Assembly: GCA_033764265.1 (NCBI GenBank)
Contig: JANRJB010000067.1
Coordinates: 1 to 22,369, forward strand
Length of the DNA stretch: 22,369 bases
Origin: VGEM01 sp033764265
GTDB lineage: Bacteria > Pseudomonadota > Alphaproteobacteria > Rhodospirillales > Rhodospirillaceae
Reading direction: 5' to 3'
Part shown: one piece after another, positions 7,522 to 15,276 of the stretch
Position numbering within the stretch: the stretch's first letter is position 1
Layout of the letters: every line of letters begins with the position of its first letter
The notes under the pieces: model-generated
What the model was told of the DNA's origin: nothing
Database searches by the model: none
What the model saw: the letters and a program-made list of their open reading frames with translations, nothing else
Program-made: the position numbers and the translations under genes

Positions 7522-7551
7522 AAAGTAGGTGCGCCGCCACCCGTCCGGCAA
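7522..7551 (-). promoter_or_regulatory. Candidate promoter for the permease-ATPase-CbiX-like operon
   Basis: Read on the minus strand: TTGCCG (7551-7546), an 18-nt spacer, then TACTTT (7527-7522). It would give a leader of about 27 nt before the permease ATG. It sits in the 146-nt gap after the first CbiX-like gene, so the operon may be transcribed both from here and by read-through. Confidence 0.35.
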
Positions 7552-7634
7552 CACGTGAAGCGTTACCGGCGCGTCAACAGGAACAATCCGGACAACTCAT
7601 GCAAAAGGCGTCCGAAACGGCGCGGCGTCGCGGC

Positions 7635-8666
7635 TCACATGCCGGCCAATTGTTCCGCGACCGAGGCCCGGATCCACGCCGTGAAGTTGCCGTGGGCGCT
7701 CATGCCCTTGGTCTGGAACTTATAGGTCAGCCCGGCCAGGTCTTCCTTGATCTTGTCCTGGATGCCGCGGGTCGAGATCAGGTAGCCGACGATCAGGGGC
7801 GTTTGGCCGGCCTTGGCGGCGTCCGCGACCCACGCGCGCAGGGTCGCCACGTTGGCGGCGCGAATCTCCTCGGGCGCGTCGTCCTGCAGGGTCAGGCCCT
7901 TGGCGTCGGCGAAGACGCCGCGCTGCTTGATGCGGCCGGCGTGGGTGGCGATGTGCTTCAGCTGCACCTCGTTCTCGTGCACGAAGGTCGGTCCGTGGCC
8001 CAGGATGATCACGACCTCTTTCGACGGATCGGTGCTGATCTCTTTGGTGTGGTCGAACAGGATGTCGGTGACCAGCGGATGCTCGTCCATCGCCGGGGCG
8101 ATCACCACCTTGGCGTTGGTCTTGACCCGCGGCACGTTCAGGTACGCGGCGTCGTCGTGCCGGCCGAAGATGTACGACCACTGCCGATAGACCGAGGAAT
8201 GCTGGGTCACCACCGCCGGCACCACCACGATGGTCTTCGCGCCGGCCGCGGTCAGCTGATCGAGCGCGTTCTGAATGTGGCCCGAGCCCATCATCGCCAT
8301 GCCGTAACTGATGGCGGTCGGGTGAGCTTCGGCCACCGGCATGACGCCCTCTTGGATCACCTTGTCGCCCATGGTGCCCGAGCCGTGCGCCACCACCAGC
8401 ACGCCGACGCCGTCGGTCACGCCATCGGCGCTGCCGTACCAGGTCCAATCGGGCGGCATCATGCCCATGTTCTGGTTGATCTCGGCGTCGGTCATCGTGG
8501 CGTAGCTCGGCACGCGGTCCCGCAAGATGCGCAGGCTGTCGGCGTCCATGTCATGGGCGTGGCCCATCGGCGGCGGACTGCCGCGCCCTTGGGCGAGACC
8601 GTCAAAGGAAGCGCCCGCCAGACTCGCCAGCACGGCAACGGTCGACAGGGTGAGATTGCGATTCAT
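7635..8666 (-). CDS. Secreted CbiX-like chelatase-fold protein, second paralogue
   Basis: This 343-residue protein is clearly paralogous to the protein encoded at 4480-5604. Shared blocks include the MGMM segment, YGMAMMGSGHIQNALDQLTAAGAKTIVVV, RQW.YIFGR, PRVKT, a central HGP motif and a C-terminal RGIQDKI. It has a signal peptide (cleavage near LAQ/GR) but only a short MGHAHDMD metal-binding stretch, not the MDHS repeats. The first half has VVAHGSGTMGD, closest to the AHGS motif of true sirohydrochlorin chelatases. It also keeps a second His in VVPAVVTQHSSV, at the place where CbiX proteins have their second metal-binding His. GGAGGG lies 5 nt before the ATG. It is probably a periplasmic metal- or tetrapyrrole-binding protein or chelatase. 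It is divergent from the cytochrome b561 gene. Confidence 0.8.
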   Translation of the reverse strand: MNRNLTLSTVAVLASLAGASFDGLAQGRGSPPPMGHAHDMDADSLRILRDRVPSYATMTDAEINQNMGMMPPDWTWYGSADGVTDGVGVLVVAHGSGTMGDKVIQEGVMPVAEAHPTAISYGMAMMGSGHIQNALDQLTAAGAKTIVVVPAVVTQHSSVYRQWSYIFGRHDDAAYLNVPRVKTNAKVVIAPAMDEHPLVTDILFDHTKEISTDPSKEVVIILGHGPTFVHENEVQLKHIATHAGRIKQRGVFADAKGLTLQDDAPEEIRAANVATLRAWVADAAKAGQTPLIVGYLISTRGIQDKIKEDLAGLTYKFQTKGMSAHGNFTAWIRASVAEQLAGM

Positions 8667-8730
8667 CGTGCCCTCCCGCGGTAGCGTCGCGCGATCCTAC
8701 CATTCCCGGCCGGTCCGGTCGCCGGTCCGA

Positions 8731-8759
8731 TTGAGGCGCGCCCCCGGCCCGGCTACCAT
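8731..8759 (+). promoter_or_regulatory. Candidate sigma70-type promoter for cytochrome b561
   Basis: TTGAGG (8731-8736), a 17-nt spacer and TACCAT (8754-8759) give a predicted start near 8766 and a leader of about 20 nt that contains the GGGGGGA ribosome binding site. The CTACCAT..CCGGCC sequence around the -10 occurs a second time near 8697, closer to the divergent gene, and may be part of a shared regulatory site. Confidence 0.5.
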
Positions 8760-8785
8760 CCGGCCGCTGCGCGGGGGGAACACGC

Positions 8786-9370
8786 ATGTTGGGCAATACC
8801 GCCGAACGCTGGGGCTGGCTGTCGAAGTCGTTTCACTGGGTCATCGCGCTGATGATCCTGGTGCTGGTGCCGGTCGGCATGGTCATGTCGCGCACCTATG
8901 CCTTCAAGTTCGACAACCGGCAGCTGGAAAACATCCACGTCGCCATGTCGGTGATCCACCAGTCGCTGGGTCTGATCGTCCTGATCCTGGTGGTGGCCCG
9001 TCTCGGCTGGCGGCTCAAGCACCCGGTGCCCGGCCTGCCGGCGGGACTCGCGGCCTACCAGCGCGCGCTGGCCAAGCTCAATCACGCCGTCTTGTACGCG
9101 CTGTTGTTCGTCGTGCCGCTGTCGGGCTGGGCGTCGCTGTCGGCCTTCGGCGAGGCGCCGACCTATTTCCTGTGGTGGGAAGGCCTGCCCGAGATTGTGC
9201 CCAAGGTGCCGCTCGACCATCCGTTCGGCTATTCGTTCTACGCCCGCATCCATCGCTGGGCGCTGTGGGCGGGCTTGGGCGTGCTGGCGCTGCACGTCGT
9301 CGCCGCGCTGTGGCACGAGTTCGCGCGCAAGGATTCGGTGTTGCGCCGGATGTGGCCGCTGGCCGGCTGA
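8786..9370 (+). CDS. Cytochrome b561 family di-heme membrane protein
   Basis: This 194-residue protein has four hydrophobic helices and the conserved histidines of the bacterial b561 (YodB/CybB-like) family: H17 in SKSFHW, H58 in VIHQSLG, H156 in IHRW and H170 in LHVV, which would hold two b-type hemes. RLGWRLKHPVPGLP is a typical loop of the family. These inner-membrane proteins pass electrons between quinol and periplasmic partners. GGGGGGA lies 7 nt before the ATG. The gene is divergent from the CbiX-like/ABC block and convergent (7-nt gap) with the hydrolase gene. A redox role supporting the metal system next to it is plausible but not shown. Confidence 0.93.
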   Translation: MLGNTAERWGWLSKSFHWVIALMILVLVPVGMVMSRTYAFKFDNRQLENIHVAMSVIHQSLGLIVLILVVARLGWRLKHPVPGLPAGLAAYQRALAKLNHAVLYALLFVVPLSGWASLSAFGEAPTYFLWWEGLPEIVPKVPLDHPFGYSFYARIHRWALWAGLGVLALHVVAALWHEFARKDSVLRRMWPLAG

Positions 9371-9377
9371 ACCCGCC

Positions 9378-10187
9378 TCAGTGGCGATCAAGCCAGTCGT
9401 GGACGATGGCCGCGAATTCGATCTTCTGCTCCTTGCCGGCGACGACGTGGGCGAACTCCGGCAGGTCGAGGCCCTTGGCGCCGGGGATGCCCTGCTCGAT
9501 CGGCTTGGTCATGCGCGGCCCGGTGACGATGTCGAGGTGGCTGTGGACGATCAGCGACGGGCAGCGGATTTTTTTCAGCTGATCGGTGACATTGTGCGCC
9601 AGGCAGGCGGTGATGAAGCGGTCGTGGGCCTTGAAGCGGCCGTTCAGCTCGCGCCACGGCCCGTTCGGACCCAACAGGCGCTGGTGGTTGTCGTTGTAGA
9701 AGTCGGGGCGGAAGCTCATCACGCACACCAGCCGCTGGAACGTCGGCCAGCCGGCGTCGCGGTGCACGGTGCGGAAAATCTCGATCTGCTCGCGGAAGAA
9801 CGGATCGGTCGCGTCGCACCAGGCGCCCATGTTGAGCATCGTGCGGACCAGGTCGGGCCGCTTGATGGCGATCACCTGGCTGATGCAGGCGCCCATGCCG
9901 ACCAGGCCGATCAGGTGCACGCCGGTGAAGCCCAGGTGCTCCAGCAATTGGATCGCGTCGTCGGCGTACATGTCGATCGACGGCGGCTTGTCCAGTTCGT
10001 CGTCGGATTCGCCCAGGCCGCGGTAATCGATGATGACCACGCGGTGCTTGTCGGTCAGCCCGCGCGGCAGGTGGCGCTCCTCGCCGTGGCAGAAGCTGCC
10101 CCAGCCGCCCATCAGCAAGACCGGCGAGCCCGTGGCGCCGTGCACCTCGTAGTACATGTTGTGATTGTTGATGCGGGCGATGGGCAT
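9378..10187 (-). CDS. Alpha/beta-hydrolase-fold protein lacking the nucleophile serine
   Basis: This 269-residue protein covers a complete alpha/beta-hydrolase fold: oxyanion region LLMGGWGS at 24-31, strand DYRGLGESD at 54-62, the acid in SHLDIVTG (D219) and the catalytic His in FAHVV (H247). The nucleophile elbow, normally G-x-S-x-G, reads HLIGLVGMGACIS (91-103) with Gly97 or Val96 where Ser should be. The codons are unambiguous. The nearest Ser/Cys are C101 and S103, on the helix past the elbow. It may be a non-hydrolytic member, use another chemistry, or be inactive. It sits downstream of the TetR gene with a 73-nt gap and its own candidate promoter. Homologous annotations would read simply alpha/beta hydrolase. 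Confidence 0.88.
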   Translation of the reverse strand: MPIARINNHNMYYEVHGATGSPVLLMGGWGSFCHGEERHLPRGLTDKHRVVIIDYRGLGESDDELDKPPSIDMYADDAIQLLEHLGFTGVHLIGLVGMGACISQVIAIKRPDLVRTMLNMGAWCDATDPFFREQIEIFRTVHRDAGWPTFQRLVCVMSFRPDFYNDNHQRLLGPNGPWRELNGRFKAHDRFITACLAHNVTDQLKKIRCPSLIVHSHLDIVTGPRMTKPIEQGIPGAKGLDLPEFAHVVAGKEQKIEFAAIVHDWLDRH

Positions 10188-10219
10188 CGCGGACCCCCGG
10201 TCGGTTGACGGCTGACGGC

Positions 10220-10248
10220 GGTGTAGCCCGCTTGGCGGGATCGGGCAA
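10220..10248 (-). promoter_or_regulatory. Candidate promoter for the hydrolase-fold gene
   Basis: Read on the minus strand: TTGCCC (10248-10243), a 17-nt spacer containing the palindrome CCCGCCAAGCGGG, then TACACC (10225-10220). The leader would be about 25 nt, with GGGGG before the ATG. Confidence 0.35.
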
Positions 10249-10260
10249 GCGGCCGCGGCC

Positions 10261-10887
10261 TCAGGCGTTGGGCGAACGATGGGCGCTGTCGACCAGCAGC
10301 ATGCCCTCGACCGTGGTGCGGTAGAGCTGCGTGAATTTGGGATCGTTGCGATAGACGCGCACGATGTCGATCGCCGACCGGGCGATCAGCCGCACGGTGT
10401 AGGCGGCGCTGCCGTTGCGCAACAGCCCGGCGCGTTCCACTTCAATCAGCCGCTCGTTGAGCGCGCCGACATAGGCGTTATGCGCTTTCTCGATCAGCGC
10501 GAAGTCGTCGTTGGGAATGCGCAGCAACAAGGCGTCGCCGAAGCGCTCCCACAGCATCGGGTACATGTCGATCATGCCGTAAGCCACCTGCGCCGGCGGC
10601 TGGCCGGCCAGCCCGCGCAGATGCGCCGCGCCGCTTTCGAACACCGGCGAAAAGATGTGGCTGAGCAGATCGCGCTTGCTGGAAAAGAAGCTGTAGAACG
10701 TGCTGCGCGCCAGGTCGGCCTCGGCCAGCACGTCCTCGACGCTGACGTTGGAGATGCCGCGCTCAAGGAACATGCGCGCGGCGGTGCGCAAAACGCCCTG
10801 GCGCATGCGTTCGCGGCGCTGGGCGATGCGCGGGCTGCGCGGCTTGTGGTCGCGTTCAGGGGCGCTTGCGGCCGCGACGGTCGACAC
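10261..10887 (-). CDS. TetR/AcrR family transcriptional regulator
   Basis: With the GTG at 10887 the protein has 208 residues, normal for TetR. The N-terminal DNA-binding domain is clear: GVLRTAARMFLERG, then VSVEDVLAEADLARSTFYSFF (helix-turn-helix about residues 48-68) and KRDLLSHIF. The C-terminal ligand domain is not recognisable to a subclass. This GTG has CCGGAG 6 nt upstream. A longer frame from TTG 10938 would run through the operator candidate and lacks a ribosome binding site. It is divergent from an MFS transporter gene, the classical arrangement in which a TetR protein represses itself and an exporter until an effector binds. Confidence 0.92.
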   Translation of the reverse strand: MSTVAAASAPERDHKPRSPRIAQRRERMRQGVLRTAARMFLERGISNVSVEDVLAEADLARSTFYSFFSSKRDLLSHIFSPVFESGAAHLRGLAGQPPAQVAYGMIDMYPMLWERFGDALLLRIPNDDFALIEKAHNAYVGALNERLIEVERAGLLRNGSAAYTVRLIARSAIDIVRVYRNDPKFTQLYRTTVEGMLLVDSAHRSPNA

Positions 10888-10931
10888 GAACAACTCCGGA
10901 GTCGAAACAAGCGAACAGGAAGGTCTAATTT

Positions 10932-10947
10932 CATACAATTATGTATG
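10932..10947. promoter_or_regulatory. Candidate TetR operator
   Basis: CATACA and TGTATG form a perfect 6-bp inverted repeat around ATTA, in the only AT-rich patch of the divergent TetR-MFS region, 44 nt from the TetR GTG and 84 nt from the MFS ATG. TACAAT within it could serve as a -10. Position and symmetry suit binding by the adjacent TetR dimer. Confidence 0.55.
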
Positions 10948-11031
10948 TTTCTATTGCGGCCCCGTCAAGGCCGTCATATCTGGGCCGCGGGTCGGGGCCC
11001 CAGCGGACCCCGCGAAGTGTGCGCGCGCAGC

Positions 11032-12225
11032 ATGAAGCCGATCGTCACGTTGTTCCTGATCGTGTTCGTCAACCTGCTCGGGTTCGGCATCGTCATTCCG
11101 TTGTTGCCGCTGTACGCGGTGCGGCTGGGCGCGGGTCCGGAGCTCGCCAGCTTCGTGGTCGGGCTCTATTCGCTGATGCAGCTCCTGACCTCGCCGTTCC
11201 TGGGCCGGCTGTCCGACAAGTTCGGCCGCCGCCCGATCCTGATGGTCTCGCTGGCGCTGGCGGTGGTGTCGTACGTGCTGTTGGCGATCGCCGATTCGAT
11301 GTGGCTATTGATCGTCTCGCGCATCATCGGCGGCGCGGTCGCCGGCAACCTGGCCACCGCATTCGCCTACGTCACCGACATCACCACGCCCGAGAACCGC
11401 GCGAAAAGCATGGGCCTGCTCGGCGCGTCGTTCAGCCTCGGCTTCGTGTTCGGTCCGGCGCTTGGCGGCATCCTGGCCGGCGACGACATGGCCACGGCCA
11501 ATTTCGTGTTGCCCGCGGTCTTTGCCGCCGCGCTGACGCTGGTGGCGCTGGCCGGCGTGATTTTCGCACTGCCGGAATCCCTCAGCCCCGAATTGCGCGC
11601 GAAGGCCGCCGCCGTGCCGCGCCAGGGGTTCGCCGCGCAGCTGCGCGTGACGTTGTCGCGCCGCGTGCTGGTGGCGCTGTGCGGGGTCGGCTTCTGCGGC
11701 ATGGTGATCTGGTCGCTGCTCGAGGGCGTGTTCTCGATCTGGGCGCTGGACGTGCTGGCGCTGGGTCCGCGCGACATTGGGTTCATTTACGGCTACACCG
11801 GCATCCTGGCCGCGGTGGTGCAGGGCGGGCTGATCGGGCCGATCACCAGACGCTTCGGCGAGCGCGCAGTGGTCGCGTTCACGGTGTTCGCCTACGGCGG
11901 GGGATTCCTGTGGCTGGCCGCGGTCAGCACGCTGCCGATGATGCTGGCGGCCATGTCGCTGCTGGCGCTCGGCAACGGCTTCTTCAACCCTGCCATGTCG
12001 AGCCTGGTGTCCAAGGAGGCCGCCGACCACGAGCGCGGCGCGGTGCTGGGCGCCTACCAGGCGGCCGGTTCATTGGGCCGCATCATCGGCCCCAGTGTGG
12101 CGGGGTTCATCTATGCCGGCCTCGGGGCCAGCGCGCCGTACCTGATTGGGGCGGCCTTGGCGCTGCCGGCGGCGGCGTTCCTGGTGATGAGCCGGCACAA
12201 GCCGGTCGCGCCGCAACCGGCGTAA
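11032..12225 (+). CDS. MFS transporter, DHA1 drug-efflux type (TetA-like)
   Basis: This 397-residue protein has 12 predicted helices. Motif A (GRLSDKFGRRPIL, about 58-70) lies between helices 2 and 3. Further family marks are the helix-4 arginine region VSRIIGGAVAGN and the helix-5 motif C-like GASFSLGFVFGPALGG, which mark antiporter-type drug exporters such as TetA. It begins MKPIVTLFLIVFVNLLGFGIV, typical of TetA-like proteins. No strong Shine-Dalgarno is visible before the ATG. Located in the inner membrane and probably repressed by the divergent TetR. The export substrate is unknown. It is convergent with the flavoprotein operon, with only 6 nt between stops. Confidence 0.93.
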   Translation: MKPIVTLFLIVFVNLLGFGIVIPLLPLYAVRLGAGPELASFVVGLYSLMQLLTSPFLGRLSDKFGRRPILMVSLALAVVSYVLLAIADSMWLLIVSRIIGGAVAGNLATAFAYVTDITTPENRAKSMGLLGASFSLGFVFGPALGGILAGDDMATANFVLPAVFAAALTLVALAGVIFALPESLSPELRAKAAAVPRQGFAAQLRVTLSRRVLVALCGVGFCGMVIWSLLEGVFSIWALDVLALGPRDIGFIYGYTGILAAVVQGGLIGPITRRFGERAVVAFTVFAYGGGFLWLAAVSTLPMMLAAMSLLALGNGFFNPAMSSLVSKEAADHERGAVLGAYQAAGSLGRIIGPSVAGFIYAGLGASAPYLIGAALALPAAAFLVMSRHKPVAPQPA

Positions 12226-12231
12226 GGCCGA

Positions 12232-13692
12232 TCACGCCAGCTGGCGCACGCGCTCGCCCAGCATCTTGCCGAAGGTGATGGCCGGCATCACCAGCATGCC
12301 GCCGCAGAACGATTGGCCCATCAACAGCCCGGCGCCGATCACTTCGCCCGCGGCGTACAGGCCGGCAATGGCCGATCCGTCCGCGCGCAGCACCTGCAGC
12401 TGCGGATTGATCGCCAGCCCGACCGTCGAGCTGATCGACATGCCCTGGTGGCGGATGGCGTAGAACGGCGGCTTGGCGATCGGGCGAGGCATGTGGGTGC
12501 GGCCCAGCGCGTCCTTGCCGCCTTTCTGCGCGGCGTTATAGGCGGTCACGGTCGCGGCCAGGGTCTTGGCGTCCACGCCGGCTTTGTTCGCCAGCGCCTC
12601 GATGGTGTCGGCCTTGTAGAACAGGTTCTCCTTGCCGAACGCGGCCATGTAGCGCTCGCGGTCCCAGCCGTCGATCGGCACCGGTGCGGCGCGCAGGATC
12701 TCGTCGTCGAGCACGATCCAGAAGCGCAGTTCCGGCTGTTTCAGCAGCGCATGTTCGCGTGCGTCCACACTCGGGTTGTCTTCGTTGATCCAGCGCTCGC
12801 CGCGCACGTTGACGTAGATCTCCCACGGCATGCGCTTCTCGGGCCAGTGGTTGAAGCGCCCGATGGTCACGCTGGGCACGTTGTCGTCCACCAGGATGGC
12901 GCCCAGACCGGCGAGATACTTGTCGTGGCCTTGCAAGGCCGCGCCCGCGGCCAGCGCCATCGTCAGGCCGTCGCCGCGGCAGGTGTAGTACGACATGCGC
13001 GCGTACTGGATGCGCTTGTTCAGTTCCCTGAACATCTCGCCGTTGGCGGCGTAACCACCGGCGGTCAGCAGCACCGCGCGCCCCAGGTGGCGCTGCGTCG
13101 CGCCCGAGGCATCGCGCGCCACAACGCCGGTGACGCGCCCGCTTGAGTCCTGCATCAGGCTTTCGGCGCGGGCGTTGAGCTTCACGTTCACGACGCCCCG
13201 GGCGATGTGCGGCGAAAGCGCCTTCTCCAGCGTGCGGAAAATCGTCACGCCGCCCTCGGCGCCCCAGTAGTAGCGCCGCTCGCTGTAGTATTCGTGGCCC
13301 GAGCCCATCACCGGATGGCCGTCGACCGGCTGAAAGCCCGCCTCGCACAACCAGTCGAACGCCGCCGCGGCGTTATCCACCGCCAGCTTGGCGATGGTGC
13401 GGTCGGCGGTGCCGCGGCTGATGCGCATGATGTCGTCCAGGTGCGCCTCGGGCGTGTCGTTGATGCCCTGCTTGCGCTGCAGCCGGGTGCCGGCCGCGCT
13501 GACCTGGCCGGTCGAGAGCCATAAGGTTCCCCCCAGCCGGTCGGCGGCGTCCAGGATCAGCACATTGGCGTTGCGCATCGCGGCGAAGATCGCCGCCGTC
13601 ATGCCGGCGGTGCCGCCGCCGACGATGATCAGGTCGTATACGGTTCCGGCGGCCGTCGTGGCGGCGGCGGCGGTCGTGCGGGCATCGTTCAT
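12232..13692 (-). CDS. FAD-dependent oxidoreductase, fumarate reductase/dehydrogenase type, cytoplasmic paralogue
   Basis: This 486-residue protein belongs to the FAD_binding_2 (fumarate reductase/succinate dehydrogenase flavoprotein, 3-ketosteroid dehydrogenase, tricarballylate dehydrogenase) family. The N-terminal dinucleotide fold is YDLIIVGGGTAGMTAAIFAA (about 19-38), followed by RLGGTLWLSTGQVSAAG. The C-terminal FAD-contact block is GLYAAGEVIGAGLLMGQSFCGG. The middle holds the capping domain (RYYWGAEGG, INEDNPSVDAREHALLK, DALGRTHMPRPIAKPPFYAIRHQG). No signal peptide is present; the N-terminus is a short Thr/Ala-rich stretch. AGGA lies about 7 nt before the ATG, 14 nt after the upstream paralogue's stop. 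It is the third gene of the isochorismatase operon. The substrate is unknown. Confidence 0.92.
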   Translation of the reverse strand: MNDARTTAAAATTAAGTVYDLIIVGGGTAGMTAAIFAAMRNANVLILDAADRLGGTLWLSTGQVSAAGTRLQRKQGINDTPEAHLDDIMRISRGTADRTIAKLAVDNAAAAFDWLCEAGFQPVDGHPVMGSGHEYYSERRYYWGAEGGVTIFRTLEKALSPHIARGVVNVKLNARAESLMQDSSGRVTGVVARDASGATQRHLGRAVLLTAGGYAANGEMFRELNKRIQYARMSYYTCRGDGLTMALAAGAALQGHDKYLAGLGAILVDDNVPSVTIGRFNHWPEKRMPWEIYVNVRGERWINEDNPSVDAREHALLKQPELRFWIVLDDEILRAAPVPIDGWDRERYMAAFGKENLFYKADTIEALANKAGVDAKTLAATVTAYNAAQKGGKDALGRTHMPRPIAKPPFYAIRHQGMSISSTVGLAINPQLQVLRADGSAIAGLYAAGEVIGAGLLMGQSFCGGMLVMPAITFGKMLGERVRQLA

Positions 13693-13706
13693 GGTTGTCC
13701 TGGCCG

Positions 13707-15257
13707 TCAGGTTGTCAGTGGAATCATCCTGGCGCCGAGCATCTGGCCGAAGGTCAGCGCCGGCATGACGTTCATGCCGCCGCAGAAGGCACGGCCCATC
13801 AGTTGCCCGGTGCCCAGCAGTTCGCCGGCCGCGTACAGCCCGGCAACGACCGAACCGTCGCCGCGAATCACGCGCAGGTCGGTGTCGACCGCGAGCCCGG
13901 CCGTCGAGGTGATCGAATAGCCCTGATGGCGGATGGCGTAGAACGGCGGTTTGACGACCGGGCGCGGCATGTGCGTGCGGCCCAACGCGTCGCGGCCGCT
14001 GCCCTGTCCGGCGTTATAGGCCGCGACGGAGGCGGCCAGGTTGGCGCCGTCAATGCCGGCCTTGGCCGCCAGCTCCGCCAACGTTCCGGCGCGATAGAAC
14101 AACGGCCGGGTGCCGAACGCGTCCTCGTACGCGGACCGCTCCCAGCCGTCGACCGGGGTCGGCGCGGCTTTGAAGTTCTCGTCGTCGAACACGATCCAGA
14201 AGCGGAAGTCGGTCTGCCTGAGCAGGGCATGCTCGCGCTTGTCGACGCTGGGTTCGTCCTCGCGCACGAAGCGCTGGCCCTGGGCGTTGACGTAGATTTC
14301 CCACGGCGGACGGCGTTCGGGATAGGTGTTGAAGCGCCCGACCGAAACCGACTGCGGCTCGTCGTCAGCCATGATGGCGCCGAAGTTGCACAGATAGTTC
14401 TCCTTGCCGCGCACGAACCCGCCCGCGGCCAGGCCCATGGTGACTCCGGCGCCCTGGCAGTAGGGATAGGACATCCGCGCGTAGTGCTTCACGCCGGTCA
14501 TCCGCTCGAACATTTCCGGGTTGGCCGCGTAGCCGCCCGAGGCCAGCAGCACGGCTTTCGCCATGTGCCGCGCCGATCGGCCGTCCTCGCCCTCGGTGAT
14601 GACGCCCACCACCGCGCCGCCGTCACCCAGAATCAGTTCCTTGGCTTCGGTGCGCGACAGGAAGCGCACGCGCCCGGCCGCGATCTCGGGCGCGATCTCG
14701 CGCTCCAGCACCTTCAGGATCGAGATGCCTTGCTCGACGCCCCAGTAGTAGCGGTCCTTGGAATACGGTTCGTGGGCCTGGCCCTTGACCGGATGGCTGG
14801 GGATCATCTCGAAGCCGGCATCCATCAACCAGTCGTAGGCGCCGGCAGCGTTGAAAACCGCAAGCCGGACAAGTTCGGGGTTCACGGTGCCCTTGCTGAT
14901 GCGCCAGACGTCGTCGAAATGCTCCTGCGGCGTGTCGACGATGCCCTTGGCCTTCTGCACCTTGGTGCCGGCCGCGCTCATCTGGCCGGTCGACAGATGC
15001 AGCGTGCCGCCGAGCTGCGCCGAAGCCTCGATCAGCAGCACCCGCGCGCCGCGCCGTGCGGCGAAGATCGCCGCCGGAATTCCGGCCGTGCCGGCGCCGA
15101 CCACAATCAGGTCCCAGTTGGCCCGGTCTTGCGACCCGTCTTGCGCGCGGGCCAGGCGCGCGGCCAGCGCGCCGACCGCGACTGAGCCCGAACCGATCAG
15201 GAACTGCCGCTTGGTCAACTCGGGGCCCGACCACGGGGAGGGAGGTTGGTAGGTCAT
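13707..15257 (-). CDS. FAD-dependent oxidoreductase, fumarate reductase/dehydrogenase type, putatively Tat-exported paralogue
   Basis: This 516-residue protein is a close paralogue of the neighbour at 12232-13692, sharing long blocks (LGGTLxLSTGQxSAAGT, DDVWRISKGT, RYYWG, DALGRTHMPRP, PFYAIRHQG, GLYAAGE). It differs by an N-terminal extension TKRQFLIGSGSVAVGALAAR ending near ARAQD. This is a Tat-like signal with Lys-Arg in place of Arg-Arg, followed by a hydrophobic stretch and an A-x-A site. The FAD fold WDLIVVGAGTAGIPAAIFAA starts right after. A folded flavoprotein would need Tat for export, so a periplasmic reductase or dehydrogenase is likely. GGAG lies 8 nt before the ATG and the gene follows the isochorismatase gene by 19 nt. 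Donor and acceptor are unknown. Confidence 0.92.
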   Translation of the reverse strand: MTYQPPSPWSGPELTKRQFLIGSGSVAVGALAARLARAQDGSQDRANWDLIVVGAGTAGIPAAIFAARRGARVLLIEASAQLGGTLHLSTGQMSAAGTKVQKAKGIVDTPQEHFDDVWRISKGTVNPELVRLAVFNAAGAYDWLMDAGFEMIPSHPVKGQAHEPYSKDRYYWGVEQGISILKVLEREIAPEIAAGRVRFLSRTEAKELILGDGGAVVGVITEGEDGRSARHMAKAVLLASGGYAANPEMFERMTGVKHYARMSYPYCQGAGVTMGLAAGGFVRGKENYLCNFGAIMADDEPQSVSVGRFNTYPERRPPWEIYVNAQGQRFVREDEPSVDKREHALLRQTDFRFWIVFDDENFKAAPTPVDGWERSAYEDAFGTRPLFYRAGTLAELAAKAGIDGANLAASVAAYNAGQGSGRDALGRTHMPRPVVKPPFYAIRHQGYSITSTAGLAVDTDLRVIRGDGSVVAGLYAAGELLGTGQLMGRAFCGGMNVMPALTFGQMLGARMIPLTT

Positions 15258-15276
15258 CGGTGCTGCTCCGGGTGCG

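Noticed and set aside
7515..7535. GGCGCGCC/GGTGCGCC inverted repeat as terminator of the 343-residue CbiX-like gene
   Set aside because: It lies more than 100 nt downstream of that gene's stop, near the start of the permease gene, is imperfect and lacks a T-run.
10888..10938. TTG at 10938 as the TetR start
   Set aside because: No ribosome binding site, and the coding frame would include the operator palindrome. The GTG at 10887 has GGAG at good spacing and gives the normal family length.
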